Origin: Megaleporinus macrocephalus
Lineage: Eukaryota > Chordata > Actinopteri > Characiformes > Anostomidae
DNA length: 64,000 bases
Assembly: GCA_021613375.1 (NCBI GenBank)
Contig: CM038711.1
Location: forward strand, 19,391,694-19,455,693
Reading direction: 5' to 3'
Both the position numbers and the translations under genes were made by a program. Below are positions 46,366 to 58,353 of the stretch, one piece after another; within the stretch, counting starts at the first letter, position 1, and every line of letters starts with the position of its first letter. The notes under the pieces are model-generated. The model was not told where the DNA came from, searched no databases, and saw nothing but the letters and a program-made list of their open reading frames with translations.

Positions 46366-47180
46366 AAGTTGGGTGGGGGGTGGAGGCACTCAAGTGCAGT
46401 CGCTTAAATCACACTTCAATCATAGGTACTACTTTTGAAGTTGTACTCTAGAATGTGGCTGAAATTCAAGGTTTTATGAGACTGACATATTCTTGACTTA
46501 ATTTGTTTGCAGATATTTTTTTTTACAAAAAAGGTTCACCAAAAAAGCAAAAACAAATTTAAACCATAAATGTAGTCAGCTAACAAACATGTTTGCTTCT
46601 TTGATTTTGGAACCAAACTATAGGCTAGGCCTAGTTTTTGGTATTTGTTAAATGTGTCTGTGGTCGGCCGGCAGATTAGCATTGTAGTCCAGCAGTGTTT
46701 TGTGGATGCCCACCTAGGGTGTATTTTTGTTGTTTTTTCCTTAATAACCAATAATATACACAAAAAATAATGTAACAAACACTAACATATAGGTTTTCTG
46801 TGGATTTCTCTTATTATTTTGACATGGTCTATCCACTGTTATGTTAATGTTTTTCAGTTAGAGATGTAACTCTCTGTAATCTGTAGAGATGCACCAACCA
46901 AATAGCAAATGATCCATGGTCATTGATGTGCCATGGATATTTATTTCCACACCCATTCCTTCTCTGTACGCTCCACTGTAGCTGGCAGCAAGCTTGTTGC
47001 AGTCAGCCCAATAAAACATTGCTTGTGTGCATATATTTACATTAAGGCTCCTAACGATGCAGCAGCAATCTACCAATTGTCCAGTGAGCTGTCCAGTTTT
47101 TACATCACCTTTTGGTTTCAACACAGCTCACTTGGGACCTTGATAGAGATAAAATAATACCAAAAAATATATATATAATA
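46366..47180. other. Noncoding DNA, no firm feature
   Basis: A G run occurs at 46374-46384. The word 'tagagatgcaccaacc' at 46884 resembles a hAT terminal repeat, but no partner end was found. Confidence 0.4.
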
Positions 47181-47188
47181 CCCTGTAG

Positions 47189-48598
47189 TAGTGCTGGACG
47201 ATATGGCCAAAATTTATATTGCATAATATTACTTAATATCAGTCGATATGATATAATTCCGATATCGATATAAATAATTTTAAGGCCTCAGGAAAACTGC
47301 ATTATCAGTATAAATAACTTCGACTTTAAATTACAACAGAGGCCGAGTTTCTTATTCTTTTGTAAACAGATTAAACAGAATAAAACAAGCATCAGCCCAG
47401 ATAAAGAACATAAAAAGTCTTCATATACATAAAAGGAACATGGCATTCCCATCAAATAAGCAATCCTCTAGATCAGGGGGTCAGATTGGACAATATTAAA
47501 ATATTAAAGAGGTCGGTCTCTCTTTACAAAGATATTATTCATACGTTATATATATAAAACACTGTATTTAAAATATGAAAAAACACAAATGTATAGAATA
47601 ATGAATAATTACTAACTAATTACATTTTACTGTAATTGAAGCAGTAATGCACTGATATGCTGCTCACTAGATAATGTTATGAAACTCAACAAACATTTGT
47701 AGGCTGAGGTGTCTATGCTTACAAGAAATATAGCTTGTATAAAACCACGAGCGTAAATTAACTCTGCCACGTAACCCCTGGAAACGCAAGCACGTGATAT
47801 AATTGGTCGACGCAAGGAGCACCTTTGTCAACATGCGGCAGCTGAAGAGGGGAAGTGTGTACGCAGTGTAAATGCAGCGTTAGCACTTTTTTGACGTAGC
47901 CATCACTGCATGCAGTTCTGTAAATTCAGAACATTCAGTCAGAAAATAACGGAGCTTAAAGGCTCATTTATACTCAACGTTAAATACGGACATGCATGGA
48001 GCTTGCTGTCCGCACTCTGTGTTTTTTTAGCACGTTTTCGCTAAGCTCACGGATACAGACAGGATAGAGCAATACTGCTGCAGACCGTGGGGGCAGTGCA
48101 CCACTTCTGTTCGAACACAGTAAAGAAGAAATGGCGGGACTTTTTTGGTTGTGCGAAGATGTATCTTCACCGCGGCGCAGAGACAAATGGTTGGTTTTCT
48201 TTTTTTTTTTTGAAGTAAATACAGAACTACAAGCTCATCCACTACCCTCTACTGGAAGTTTTACTCAACAACCATGTCAATGGAGCTGACGCAGAGAACG
48301 TATGTGGGCAGTGACGGTTATATCGCTTGAAACGCACACACACATTTTTGCACATACAGGGAGTAGAAATAGCCTTGAATCAGCCTTAAGTTTATTTAAC
48401 TTCGCCTTGCCAATACTGCGATGTACCAACGTACCCTTGCAACGTACCGACGGGCCATTGAGGGTGATTCCGCAGGCCAATAAAAATCTGGCTGCACCCC
48501 TGTTGTAAATAATACTTATCGCAATACCGCAAAAATTATATCACCCTTATTGAAACATATCACAGTAAAATCCAGTATCAAATTATTGTCCTGGCCTA
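47189..48598 (+). mobile_element. 1410-bp hAT element with perfect 8-bp target duplication
   Basis: The left end 'tagtgctggacgata' and the right end 'tattgtcctggccta' are inverted copies at 11 of 15 positions. The identical octamer 'ccctgtag' flanks both sides (47181-47188 and 48599-48606). The sequence next to each end ('atatggccaaaatttatat' and 'gcaaaaattatatcaccctt') is typical of a widespread fish hAT group. The interior has no transposase frame and includes a GC-richer middle (47750-48500) that may be another inserted repeat ('ggctcatttatactcaacg' near 47961). Confidence 0.85.
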
Positions 48599-48606
48599 CC
48601 CTGTAG

Positions 48607-49025
48607 TAACCATTTGCTTGAAGAAAAAAGAGGCAAGCAAATTCTAATTGACTTGATCCAGTACCGTGTGGTGGAAAAGTGACGTAAGTGCAGTACCTTT
48701 ACCGCAGCTTTGTCTGCTCTCCTGAAAAGGCAATGCAGTCTTGAAGCCAGTGGCTTGATTTTGTAGAATTTGGGAGGAACTCCAACAAGTAAATCTGGTT
48801 CGTAACTCTGCTTTACTTAATAACTCAAACTGCATACAAAAACTAAGTGGCCCTTAGACTAGCACTCGACTCCTACTGCTAGCTGGCTAGGTTACACTGT
48901 TTACCTCAACAGGCAGCCTGGCCCATTGGAGTAGGAGTTCTGTAAAGTAACTGCTACTCAACAGAACAACTAACTCGGGGATGCACTATAAAAACCAGAT
49001 TGTTTAAAATAGCAATAGATGCATC
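48607..49025. other. Noncoding DNA, no feature seen
   Basis: No recognisable repeat end, domain or motif cluster. Confidence 0.45.
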
Positions 49026-49034
49026 AGGTACTAT

Positions 49035-49300
49035 ACAGTCAAGTCAAATTATGACCACCAGCTAATATCCAGAGTAGCCGCTATGTGCAGCACAGACAGC
49101 AGCTAGATAAGCTAGGAGACTCAATTAAGGTCCTGGTAGGTTGGCACAGGTATCTGGTGCCATGCTGACTGTGGTGCATCCCACAGCTGTTGGGGGGTAC
49201 AATTGGGTTTAAATCTGGGGAATTAGGGGTCCAAGGTAGTACTTAGAAGTCTTCATCATGCTCTTCCAAACAATGTTGGACGTGCTGAAGTCGGACACAG
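49035..49300 (-). pseudogene. Tc1-like transposase remnant, third lineage
   Basis: On the minus strand, about 49230-49195 reads 'WTPNSPDLNPI', the conserved segment (PNSPDLNPIEHLW) just before the last catalytic Glu of Tc1-type transposases, followed by a degraded C-terminus. The plus-strand text 'caaattatgaccaccagc' (49043-49060) matches the region between stop codon and terminal repeat in a fish family I recall. The upstream catalytic region is lost. Confidence 0.55.
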
Positions 49301-49556
49301 CCTAAGCTCAAATAAGTGATTTTGTATGACCCGTGACATATTTTAATGAATGTTTTCTGTATTCTGTCATTATTTTTATATTAGTCCTACATTCGTGGTA
49401 TGAGTTTTTGGTTCAGTGCTTTTCTTCATTAAGTAAGGTGTGTACTGCCATTCAAGTTGGAAGCTGTGGTAAATGCAAAGATGCTTAGTTGTTGAGGTGT
49501 CTGTATCATTTTCTGTTAACTATGTTTTTGCTTTTTCTTGAGTCACAATAATTATA

Positions 49557-49599
<43 letters not shown>

Positions 49600-50480
49600 A
49601 TTTTAGACAGTTATAACTAGTAATTAAATAAACAAGAAATGTGAATGTGTGCACAGTACTGTAGCTCCAATGCAAAACCAGTGAAGCAAGCTTTGGACAT
49701 ATCTTGACTGATTTTGTTTGATTTTTGGTTTCATTTACTTTCTTTTAATGTATGAAGAATTTACAGTATAGTGTAATATAGGAAATGAATCTATAACTAG
49801 GAGCCAAAGCAATTACAAGTTAGATTACAGTGTAATCTAGTTTACTTTAATTCAAATATAATATAAATTCCCCTATAATTTTCTAAAATATCTTTATTTT
49901 TGACAGAAAGGGTAACAACCTAAAGACTCAGTCAATATTAAATAGCTACTTCTTTATTTGTCACATGTATTAGCTCTTTCATCTGTATGCTCACCTCCCT
50001 TCATACAACACACACAGTGTGGGGACTTGTCTGTGTGTGCAAATGTGTGTTTTCTGGTGCAGTGTTAAAGTGTATAGTGGTGTTGTGCTATATGAGTGTG
50101 TATGTGGATGGCCTTGTTTTAGGTCAGAGCAGCTTTATGGGCACATGTGGATGAGAGAAACAGTTGGCAAGCAACTCCACTGCAATAAATGTGCTATTGA
50201 TGGCTACGAAAAGAACGATGAGCATGCAGGTCTAAAAATAAAGACCTGATTTAGACTGGGAGCTTGGTTTAAAATTACGTGAAAAGAAACTGTGTTGGGA
50301 ATGACATATAAAACAACGAGGGGAAAAGGACAGTAAACAATCACTGAGGGGCTCTTGTGTCTTCATAAACAAGTGATGTCACATTCCTATCCAAGGTCCT
50401 TGTTCATATCAGAGCTAATTAGAATAAAAAACAGGGTCTCTTGACTTTTACTCCCAATCATGGACTGCATGATTTTTTTT
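49301..50480. other. Noncoding DNA with (TAA)n microsatellite
   Basis: Apart from the microsatellite at 49553-49598, the sequence is AT-rich with a GT-rich patch at 50020-50110. No domain or repeat family recognised. Confidence 0.5.
49553..49598 (+). repeat. (TAA)n microsatellite
   Basis: Pure TAA units from about 49561 to 49598, with imperfect units upstream. Confidence 0.95.
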
Positions 50481-50489
50481 AGGCCTCAT

Positions 50490-51780
50490 TTGTCAAAGCA
50501 ATGCCGCTAGAAATGATATGAAATTCAGATTTTAAAAGGAGCATGGTCTTTCTAAGCATGTGCCTTCATTGGGCCATGCCCAAATACTTCCAGCCTATCT
50601 CAAAAGAATATGGAAAATATCATGCAGGCAACACTCATCTGATTTATTATTTTACAAGTAAATACAAGAATATAGAACGTAGAAATATTGCACTTCATAT
50701 CTGAGCAAATTCCTCTCCAATCGTAGTGCCGAGATCCAACAACAAGGACTAGCTGATTTGAATAAGGAAATGAAAGGCCATCTTGTCACTGCACCTCCAC
50801 TGTTTGTCTACCACTTTAATACACTGAGCTGGAGTATGAACATGTGTCACCTAATTTTGGAAATTATTTGCACTGTGTTGGGGAAGAAGTGACTGCAAAT
50901 ATGAGAGCGGAATGAGAGCGCAAAAAGGTCCTTGTGAGGCCACCGTGCATATATTCACCTACACCCACTATAAAAAAAATGTCTAATTCCATTGCTTTGC
51001 TGCCTGAACTATTGGTATTCATGGTATGCATTATCTTCTGGCCAAAAGAAGAGCTCCTTGTGCCTCTTCTTCACTGTATTCAAAGGAGAAAGTGTTGGTC
51101 TTTCTGTTCCTGGTAGAAGGGAATGGTTTTGTGCCGTAAATGTAATCGTTGTGAACAGATACCGCAATGAGCAGTTCCAATCGCTGTTTGCATTTAAATC
51201 TGAAAGGGAAGTAGAACAGGCTAATTGCTTTCTGGAGAGGCGATTTGTCTCCTTTCCTTCCTTTCCTAATACCCTCGGATGGCCTGACAAGGTATTTAGG
51301 CGTTTTGTCTTGGATTACTTGAAAGAGAGCAATGTGCTCTCTGTCTGCGCTAACTGGTATCAGATACGGAAGCTCCAAAGCCCTTTAGTTGAAATCCAGT
51401 GGTGATAATTTCATTGAAAACATGTTTTGCGAGGACAAAATAGCATTATTACCTAGTTATGTGGATTATCTTGTCCATAAGGCCTTTGATGTGTGCACAG
51501 TGACTGAAACACAGCCTCTGATCTTTAGGGGCTAAGATGAGTAGATCAGATACAATTGGGGAAAAAAGCCCTTCATTTCAAACACAACAATATGAGCTCT
51601 TGCATTTCAGTAAAATAGCTAAATCATATCATAAGGACGCTCGAGCATCAAACTGATATGGAGAGAGGGAGAGGGCTGTTTTAGAAGGCTTAGAGAAGAA
51701 ACTTGAAGGCCTTTAAATAGATGTAAATAATTGTATAAGAAAGACTCAAGTTATTGCTTCTGTCTTAATTGTCATTTAAC
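50490..51780. promoter_or_regulatory. Candidate cis-regulatory region, open on both strands at 51.0-51.4 kb
   Basis: The region lacks transposons and simple repeats. From 50992 to 51405 the plus strand is open for 137 codons, and two minus-strand frames (51009-51290, 51031-51378) are open over the same bases. No domain is recognised and the residues are not clearly protein-like. Simultaneous openness suggests few AT-rich stop words rather than three genes. Conserved noncoding DNA is the favoured reading; an unrecognised exon remains possible. Confidence 0.35.
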
Positions 51781-51911
51781 ACCAGAGGTATCTGCTATTA
51801 TTTTACAGGTTTTTTTATTCTGCAGGAGCTTCCACTTGTCACATGGAATAGGCTGTTATGCAAGTATTTACTTTGTGGAATTCTAATTCCTAATCAGATT
51901 TTTCAGTAGGC

Positions 51912-52089
51912 CAATGGTCACCCAACCTTTTATTGGATATCTACTTTGCTGCAAAGTTTAGTTCCAACCTGCATCTATTTTAACAATTGATGCATATAAT
52001 CCAGCCAATCAAGGACAATCAAGAGCTGGCCTATGTATGGCAGGTGGAGGTATGAGATGCCTCTCCAGGACCAGGCTTGGTGGCCACTG
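51912..52089 (+). mobile_element. 178-bp palindromic MITE
   Basis: The left end 'caatggtcacccaacct' and right end 'ccaggcttggtggccactg' are inverted near-complements, and the interior has 'ctccaggaccagg', a phrase typical of a very common fish MITE. Flanking octamers 'cagtaggc' and 'ctgtagac' agree at 6 of 8, consistent with an aged 8-bp hAT-type target duplication. Confidence 0.65.
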
Positions 52090-52151
52090 CTGTAGACCAA
52101 AGTAGTTATTCTGATCATGTTATTGCTATATGCACATAACCCTCATATTAA

Positions 52152-52979
52152 AGGGGGTGTATTATGGATAACTCACTTTTTTAGTTCTTTAAAAATGAAT
52201 TATCAACTGAATCAAGCAGTTTGCTACACTGCCACTGTCAGTTGTGTGCAGTGCTGCATCTCTAGTTTGTTAAGAATACCAAAGACAGAAGCTCTGTGAT
52301 TGTGAGTAAAGCAGATAAACAGTGACCTTTCTCTGAATTTGTATTTTAATGTTTATTTTCAAAGACCCCAAGGGCCCTATTTAGGTGGTCCCGGCTCTAC
52401 CAGGACCTCCTGTATTTTGCACCTTGAAACTAAGAGCTATTCATGGAAATTACTCTGTTGTTGGCTGCACATGAGTGGATGAAGTTTGTTTTTGATAGAA
52501 CCTTAAATGGTGCAGCAATTATATTCTGGTGCCTCAGCCTACCTGCCCTGCTTCTAGTTTGAATTTGTCTGTTCCACCTTAAATTGTGCAGCAGCAACAT
52601 TCTGATTTTAACTGCTGCAAGATGGGATGACACACATGACATAAAGCTAATACAAAGCCATCTTCAGCCTTGTGTGTTACACTGTTTTTCCAAACTAGGT
52701 CAGTACAACGCAGGATTAGCAACAGAGTTTTTACTAAAAGAAGGATTGTTGCCAACCATGGCCAATCCTTTGCCAAGCCATGGAAAAAAGGGCGGGGTGA
52801 GCTGTGGCTCATTAGCATTTTTAAAGGAACAAACACTCAAACTGGCCAGTCTAATCAGGGCTGTTTAGACAAGGTGAAAAGGAGCTGTAATGCTTAGTCG
52901 TTGTGGTATTTTGACCAAAGCATGTCACAGACGTTTTATTTGTGTTAACTTGTGAAAAAGGGCATATAATTTATCACCT
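52152..52979 (+). mobile_element. 828-bp nonautonomous element with TTAA target duplication
   Basis: Both sides carry TTAA (52148-52151 and 52980-52983). The ends 'agggggtgtattat' and 'ataatttatcacct' are inverted copies at 10 of 14 positions. TTAA duplication is the mark of piggyBac and Kolobok elements; termini alone do not settle which. The interior contains a diverged tandem duplication near 52501-52533 and 52577-52606 ('ccttaaatggtgcagcaa' against 'ccttaaattgtgcagcag'). Opposing frames at 52579-52897 lack domains. Confidence 0.65.
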
Positions 52980-52989
52980 TTAAGCATAA

Positions 52990-53920
52990 ATTGGACACTG
53001 ACCTCTGATCGCCTATGATTGATGAAGTCATGAGTTTCGTTTTTAGGTCTAGATTTCTTGATGCTTTATTCTGTGTCTGAAAATTATGTTTATTGAAAAG
53101 TAAAAGTGTTTAAGTAATAATGGTTACTGTATTTTTGAACCAATCAGTACTGAGTAACGTCTAGCTTGTCAAAGGTTTTTGTAGCCAGCTCCCAGTCTGT
53201 ATTTTCCAGACCATTTCTAGTTTGATGTCCTGCATGTACCTGATGTGTAAGATCTACTCTGAGATCAGAAATCTACTATTATTTTTAAATTTGAGGACTG
53301 TGAGGGCTTTTTCAAAATCTCTGTTTTATGGAGTGTTGTACATGTTATCAGAATTTCCCAGTTTTCAATGAAATGTATACTTCCATCTACCTGTGTGATG
53401 TTTACTGTGCCACTGGCAGCCACAAAACTCAAACGCATGATGGATCCACCCCCTGCTGCCTTTTTTCTACAAACATACTTTTGGTTACTGTGGCCAAAAA
53501 GCATCATTCCAAAATACCTCTGGCTTTTCTCACTGTCTGTTTTTCCTTCCTCATACTTCAGGCATTGACTTTTGTGATGAGCTTATAGCTTAGGTCTCTT
53601 TCTGATGGCTCTTGCGTAGAGAGCATGTGCACTGGCACTCTTGTATCAGCTAGTACCTCCTGCAGGTCTTTTGTTTTTACTTTGCCTTGTTGGCCAGCGT
53701 ATAAGCAGATGTGTCTGAGAGTTATCTTGGTCCTCCAGATCCTGCCTTGACTTCCACAGTGGTGCTGCAACCAAAACAAACCTTAATGACAATCACAAAA
53801 AGCCTTTCAATTATATTAAAGTTGTAAGATCTAAAAGGCTCAGGAATGAGGACTAATGTAACTGCTGTCAGTCAGACATGTGAGTAGTGCAGCTGACAAA
53901 ATCCCATAGCTGTGTCCTGA
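52990..53920. other. Noncoding DNA, no firm feature
   Basis: A TGATTGAT word lies at 53016-53023. Overlapping short frames at 53265-53588 on both strands lack domains. Confidence 0.45.
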
Positions 53921-53934
53921 TCAAGACTGAGAAC

Positions 53935-54872
53935 TAGAGATGGACCAATCAGCATTTTTTAGGCCGATTCCGATCGCCAATCACCTTTCAGCACGATCGG
54001 CCGATAGCCGATACCGATCGAAGGCGGGGCTGTTAGACACGGCAGGGCTACATGTAGTTTTTTTAGCGCAAGCAAGTCATGAAATATGGCTGAAACTGGT
54101 TTATTACCATTTTTAACGAGCTTATGTGAAACAGTATAATATTTTTAACAGTAAATAAACAAATAAACAAAGTAAATCAAGCACACATCACCAATACTGC
54201 AATCATGTAATTTAGACCCTTAATTTAAAACTAAAAAAGATAATTAAATAAATGCAGTCAGAACTGCAGAACTCTGTTTATTTTAAACGACAATCTGCAA
54301 TCTTTAAATGTAGATCTTGAATTGTTGATGCTGTTTTGTTAGTATTGGTCAGATCTGGTCTGCACTGGGTTATTATCTGTTCTGGGTTATTAGTTTTATG
54401 CTAGCTGTGCGTGCTAGCTCTGCTGATTTTTGATACTCACTGTATTCAGTCGTGTGCAGTGCCGTCAGATTAGTAGTGTTAAATGTCTTTGTCTTGGTTC
54501 CTCAACGAGACGCGCTGAGTTTACTAATTTAAAAACGTCCTGGATGAGTCTGTCACGTGCGGTAAACAACTGCCAGACAGACATGCTTACTTTCAGCGCA
54601 TTTTTTTTCTGCAACGCCGCTGCTTTAGTCATTCTGTCGAAAATGAAACGGTATGTATTTCCACCTAGTTGTTCAGAGAGGAATTGCAGGGAGGGGGTTC
54701 TCCTCTTCCTGGATGAAATGCTAGCTGGAAATACAGAAATTAGGCTCATTTGTTTAACGCCATCAATCGGCTCTCGGGATTGGCTCTGAATTGGGGAAAT
54801 ACCGGCCGATCACATATTTTCATTAAAAATCGGCCAATACCCATACATAGTCGATCAATCCTTCCATCTCTA
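53935..54872 (+). mobile_element. Nonautonomous hAT element, family B copy 2
   Basis: Starts 'tagagatggaccaatc' and ends 'gatcaatccttccatctcta', the same termini as the copy at 32187-32860. Flanking octamers 'ctgagaac' (53927-53934) and 'ctaagaac' (54873-54880) differ at one base. The interior is collinear with copy 1 but holds a block absent there (about 54539-54735). Within it, an overlapping minus-strand frame (54465-54749) includes 'MTKAAALQKKNALKVSMSVWQLF', which could be a relic of the parental transposase N-terminus, though I cannot confirm a BED finger. Confidence 0.9.
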
Positions 54873-54880
54873 CTAAGAAC

Positions 54881-55610
54881 ACGTCAAAATTGCTCATGGC
54901 AAAATTTGTAGCATCAGTATTTCTTGGGAAGAACATGCTAATGGGAACCCTGTACCTGAATGGCTGAGCCAGGCTTCTTTCAGTAATCACTCAACTAGCA
55001 CTGTGTAGTCACTTTTACAAGTAGCAATCATGTAACAAAAGTGAATGTACTTATGTTGCATGCATATTGGTGTAAACAAAGGCTATAGCTATTCCAGGTT
55101 TTTTTTAAAGACACTGTGCTTTTGCTCTTTACTGCTGATTTTAAAAAATGAAAAACACAAACCACAGCAAAGTAAGCAACTAATACTGCAGTAATACAGC
55201 ATTTAAATATTAACTTGATTGGCTTCCGGCACACCTCTCCCAAAGAATGTTCCAATGATTGGGATTGTCCTCTGTGCCTCCTTTTACTTTTATCTGCTGC
55301 TGAAGGCCAATTTGTCGTTCCTATGTTGTCCTGTATAATGTGTATTACCTTTTGTATTTAGGTTCTGTATTTTTGGTCTAGTGTACATACTGCATGTTCT
55401 GCACTATTTTATGTTGTTGTGTGTCTACACTCTATGTAGTCCTGTACATTGTGCTGCTGTTGTGTGTTGCACCGTGATCTCATATTATGTCAAAACCTTA
55501 ATTGCATATGCTTAGTCACTTTAATGGACCTGTTATTTATCTAGAAAAAAAACTTTGTTTACCTGCCCCTTTAAAACAGTGAATACACTTAATTACTCAG
55601 ACCTAACTAA
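54881..55610. other. Noncoding DNA, no feature seen
   Basis: AT-rich and GT-rich mixed sequence; no feature recognised. Confidence 0.5.
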
Positions 55611-55619
55611 TATTAACTA

Positions 55620-56360
55620 ATATCAGACCTTATTCATGTTCATGTCACTTATATTGTAGTTATAATTTTCACCGAGCATGTGCCCATAAACATAATCAAG
55701 TCTTCTGACTAGCTGACCCTTCACCATTGTCATTGAGGGCAGGCATAAGCCTTGATCTAGTGTTTGCCATAGTGCGAAAGCTGTTACCCATATCAGCTGG
55801 TGGTCTTTAGTCCGCATAATCTCCACTGGAGAGGGGAAGCGCAAGTCATGCTGTGTGCATCCACCTCCATAAACGGGCTCCTCCTGGTTGGGTCCACTAA
55901 ATGGGGGAGATCTAATAGCCTGGAACAAACAGTGTGGTCACCTTGCTTAATGGATGCCAGTGGGGCAGCGGGCTGATATGGTGTGAAGGGGTAAGGAGAG
56001 ATGACGTGCTGTAGAGTGGGATTAAGCTCCTCTAGGCCCCCCCGATGGCCAGGCACCACGTTGCTCCTGCTCTTCACTGCTCAAGTAGGGTTACAAGTGT
56101 TATTACTCCCGCCATTTAGGACCACCTGATCCGGAGAGATTATTAAATTAACCACAGGGCACTGGCTGTCTATTTAGGGGAACAGAAGTCACTCCAGGGG
56201 CCGCATATTCTGTGCAGTAAGATCATAAAAGGCCTCGCCTTACTGCTGCTTCAGGGGGAAATGACTTGTACAGGTTCTGACCCAATTTGACTCTCTGAGG
56301 CCTCATATTTCTCTCAGACAGTGAGTCTTTATAAAGGTGATGAGGCATGTATTAGAGTGG
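55620..56360. promoter_or_regulatory. Candidate cis-regulatory block, about 700 bp
   Basis: Complex, moderately GC-rich sequence with two overlapping minus-strand frames (55623-55928, 55793-56077) that lack domains. Repeat-free and sharply different from the AT-rich flanks. 'ttattaaattaaccacag' near 56139-56156 has a homeodomain-like core. The call is compositional. Confidence 0.4.
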
Positions 56361-57055
56361 CTGTGTTGTGGTAAGCCTGTGTTTGAGAGGGAATTTCTTC
56401 TGTCGCAGCAACAGATTAACAACAATATTGTATTGATGTAATCATTAAAGTTTGTTGCTCACTGTTTAGTTAAATCTACAGTGTCTGGTTCATGATTCGT
56501 TGTTCTCATATTTGATTGGAAAAATGGTTACCTGACCTAGATCATTGCACAGTCTGATAATAGGACTGTGATCCATCACGTTTAACATGCAGATGTGGGT
56601 TTTGCCGATTGCGACTTTAGGTATTTAGCCAATGCAGCTGCATACTTAACAGTTTGCAGACAGCATCGCTCGTCTCAGTGATGCACATGGTCACACTTTT
56701 ACATTGCAATGTGTGATATATTGTTGCACCATTATGTCATTATTCGTAATTGCGGAATTTATTTATTTGTCACTCTGCATTACATCTAAATTTATACATT
56801 GATAGATACTTTTTATTATATTTGTATATGCTTAAATAAATAAATGAAATGGAAAGTGTTTCTTTTTATTTACTTATTTAAAACTGGTTTAATTGATTGA
56901 GTGCTTACAAGCCATGATTGGCAACCGCTGCTAAGTGCTTCACAGTGTACAGCATTTATTAGCATCATCCCTCCAAACCGACTGGACAGGGTGTCCTACT
57001 ATTTAAGCTATGCTTCTCAAACAGCAGAGCCGCTAAATCATTGTCAGTAAATAAA
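56361..57055. other. AT-rich noncoding DNA, no firm feature
   Basis: AT-rich around 56755-56890 with AAAT units; no domain or repeat family. Confidence 0.45.
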
Positions 57056-57059
57056 TATG

Positions 57060-57690
57060 ATCATTCCCTGCACAGACAGCTGTTTGTGACAGCTTTGTTG
57101 TCTTGACTGGCTGCATGCTGTCAGTCTCGCAGCGCTAGAAGTGAGTTTTATACACTCTGACTGCTAGCTGGGGAGCGGAGGACATTTGCACATGAATCAA
57201 TTGTCAACATCAGTGCTCGCTGACAACTCAGCGACAGCTCTGAATCTCAGAGAAACGTTCTTCTGCACTTTCCCTCTTTGCCGCATCGAGAGTTTGCTCG
57301 GCATTTCCTTTTTATTTCTGCACACCCATGTGATCTGATGGCAGAATATCAAGGTGAGCTCATTATTATAAAGAACAAGAGTGCAGAAAGCCTCAGAATT
57401 ATGAAGGTAAAGAGGACAGGAAATCAGATGAAGCCTTTTTTTTTTCCCTTCCACATCCACATTTGCTCTTTCAACAGCTACTTGAAAGTGAGTCAGTCAG
57501 ATTATGATTGAGGCTCTTGTTGCTGAAGATAACATTTGCTAAATCAGTCACTGTCTGACACTCGCACTCCATTTGCAGACAACTTGAAAAGCCTTCTCCA
57601 ACTTGGCTGTTTTGTAATGCGCTGTCATTCATGCAGCATTTGTGGGGGATGAAATGAATAGATAAGTAAATAAGTATAGACACGGCATGA
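57060..57690. promoter_or_regulatory. Candidate cis-regulatory block, about 600 bp
   Basis: Complex sequence with CpGs at 57125-57300, and 'cacatgaatcaattgtcaac' (57189-57208) plus other TALE-like TGTCA/TGACA words. 'gtgagtcagtcag' (57487-57499) contains a TGAGTCA AP-1 core. Opposing frames at 57197-57511 lack domains. Enhancer function is inferred. Confidence 0.4.
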
Positions 57691-58350
57691 CCGTTTATGA
57701 TAAAGAAACCTGCTTTTACCATAAATAACACATCCTATCCAGAATCCTAGAGGCGTGCTTAAAGGACAGATCTTATTTGGATGTCTGGATGACCAATAAA
57801 ATAGATTGTACTATATACTATGTAGTGTTTTATTGGTACAGAACAGTCATAGACCTGCAGTAGTCCTGCCCTGCACATTTGGATATTATTTTCTCTGCTG
57901 TAGCGAAGTAATGCAGCTGATCAGCTCATTAATGGGCTCTTGTTTGTCAGAGCTCGAATCTAACAGTTACTTCCATACAGGTGAACTGCATGAAACGATG
58001 AAGTAATTAGCATCATATCGTGCTGTGTGGCATGTGTAAAAAACATAAACTGCTGGGCCGCACGGTTGGGCCTATAAAGAATTATCAGTTATCTTTGCAG
58101 GAAATACAGGAATACCTCGGAGTTTAGAAATATGAGATCACATTTTTACCTGGCTCCATAGGATCGCTGAGCAGTACAAATCTTATCCTGTCTGTCTCTG
58201 TATGTTGTATCTCATGAGTATAAATCAAAAGCTGATTAAAAAACAAACAAAAAAAAGTGATTAAAAAACAAAATATCTTACAAACTAAAACATAGTTTGT
58301 GGTATTTTCTTATAGAAGCCATATCAGTAAAGTATAAATCAGATTTATTC
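57691..58350. other. AT-rich noncoding DNA, no feature seen
   Basis: Poly-A-rich near 58230-58275; no feature recognised. Confidence 0.5.
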
Positions 58351-58353
58351 AGT

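Noticed and set aside
46884..46900. hAT terminal-like 'tagagatgcaccaacc'
   Set aside because: No matching inverted end or target duplication found nearby; a solo match of this length can be chance.
4760..49670. microRNA-like words, e.g. 'cacagtactgta' at about 4771 and 49655
   Set aside because: They resemble part of miR-101-type sequence but no hairpin partner is present at either site.
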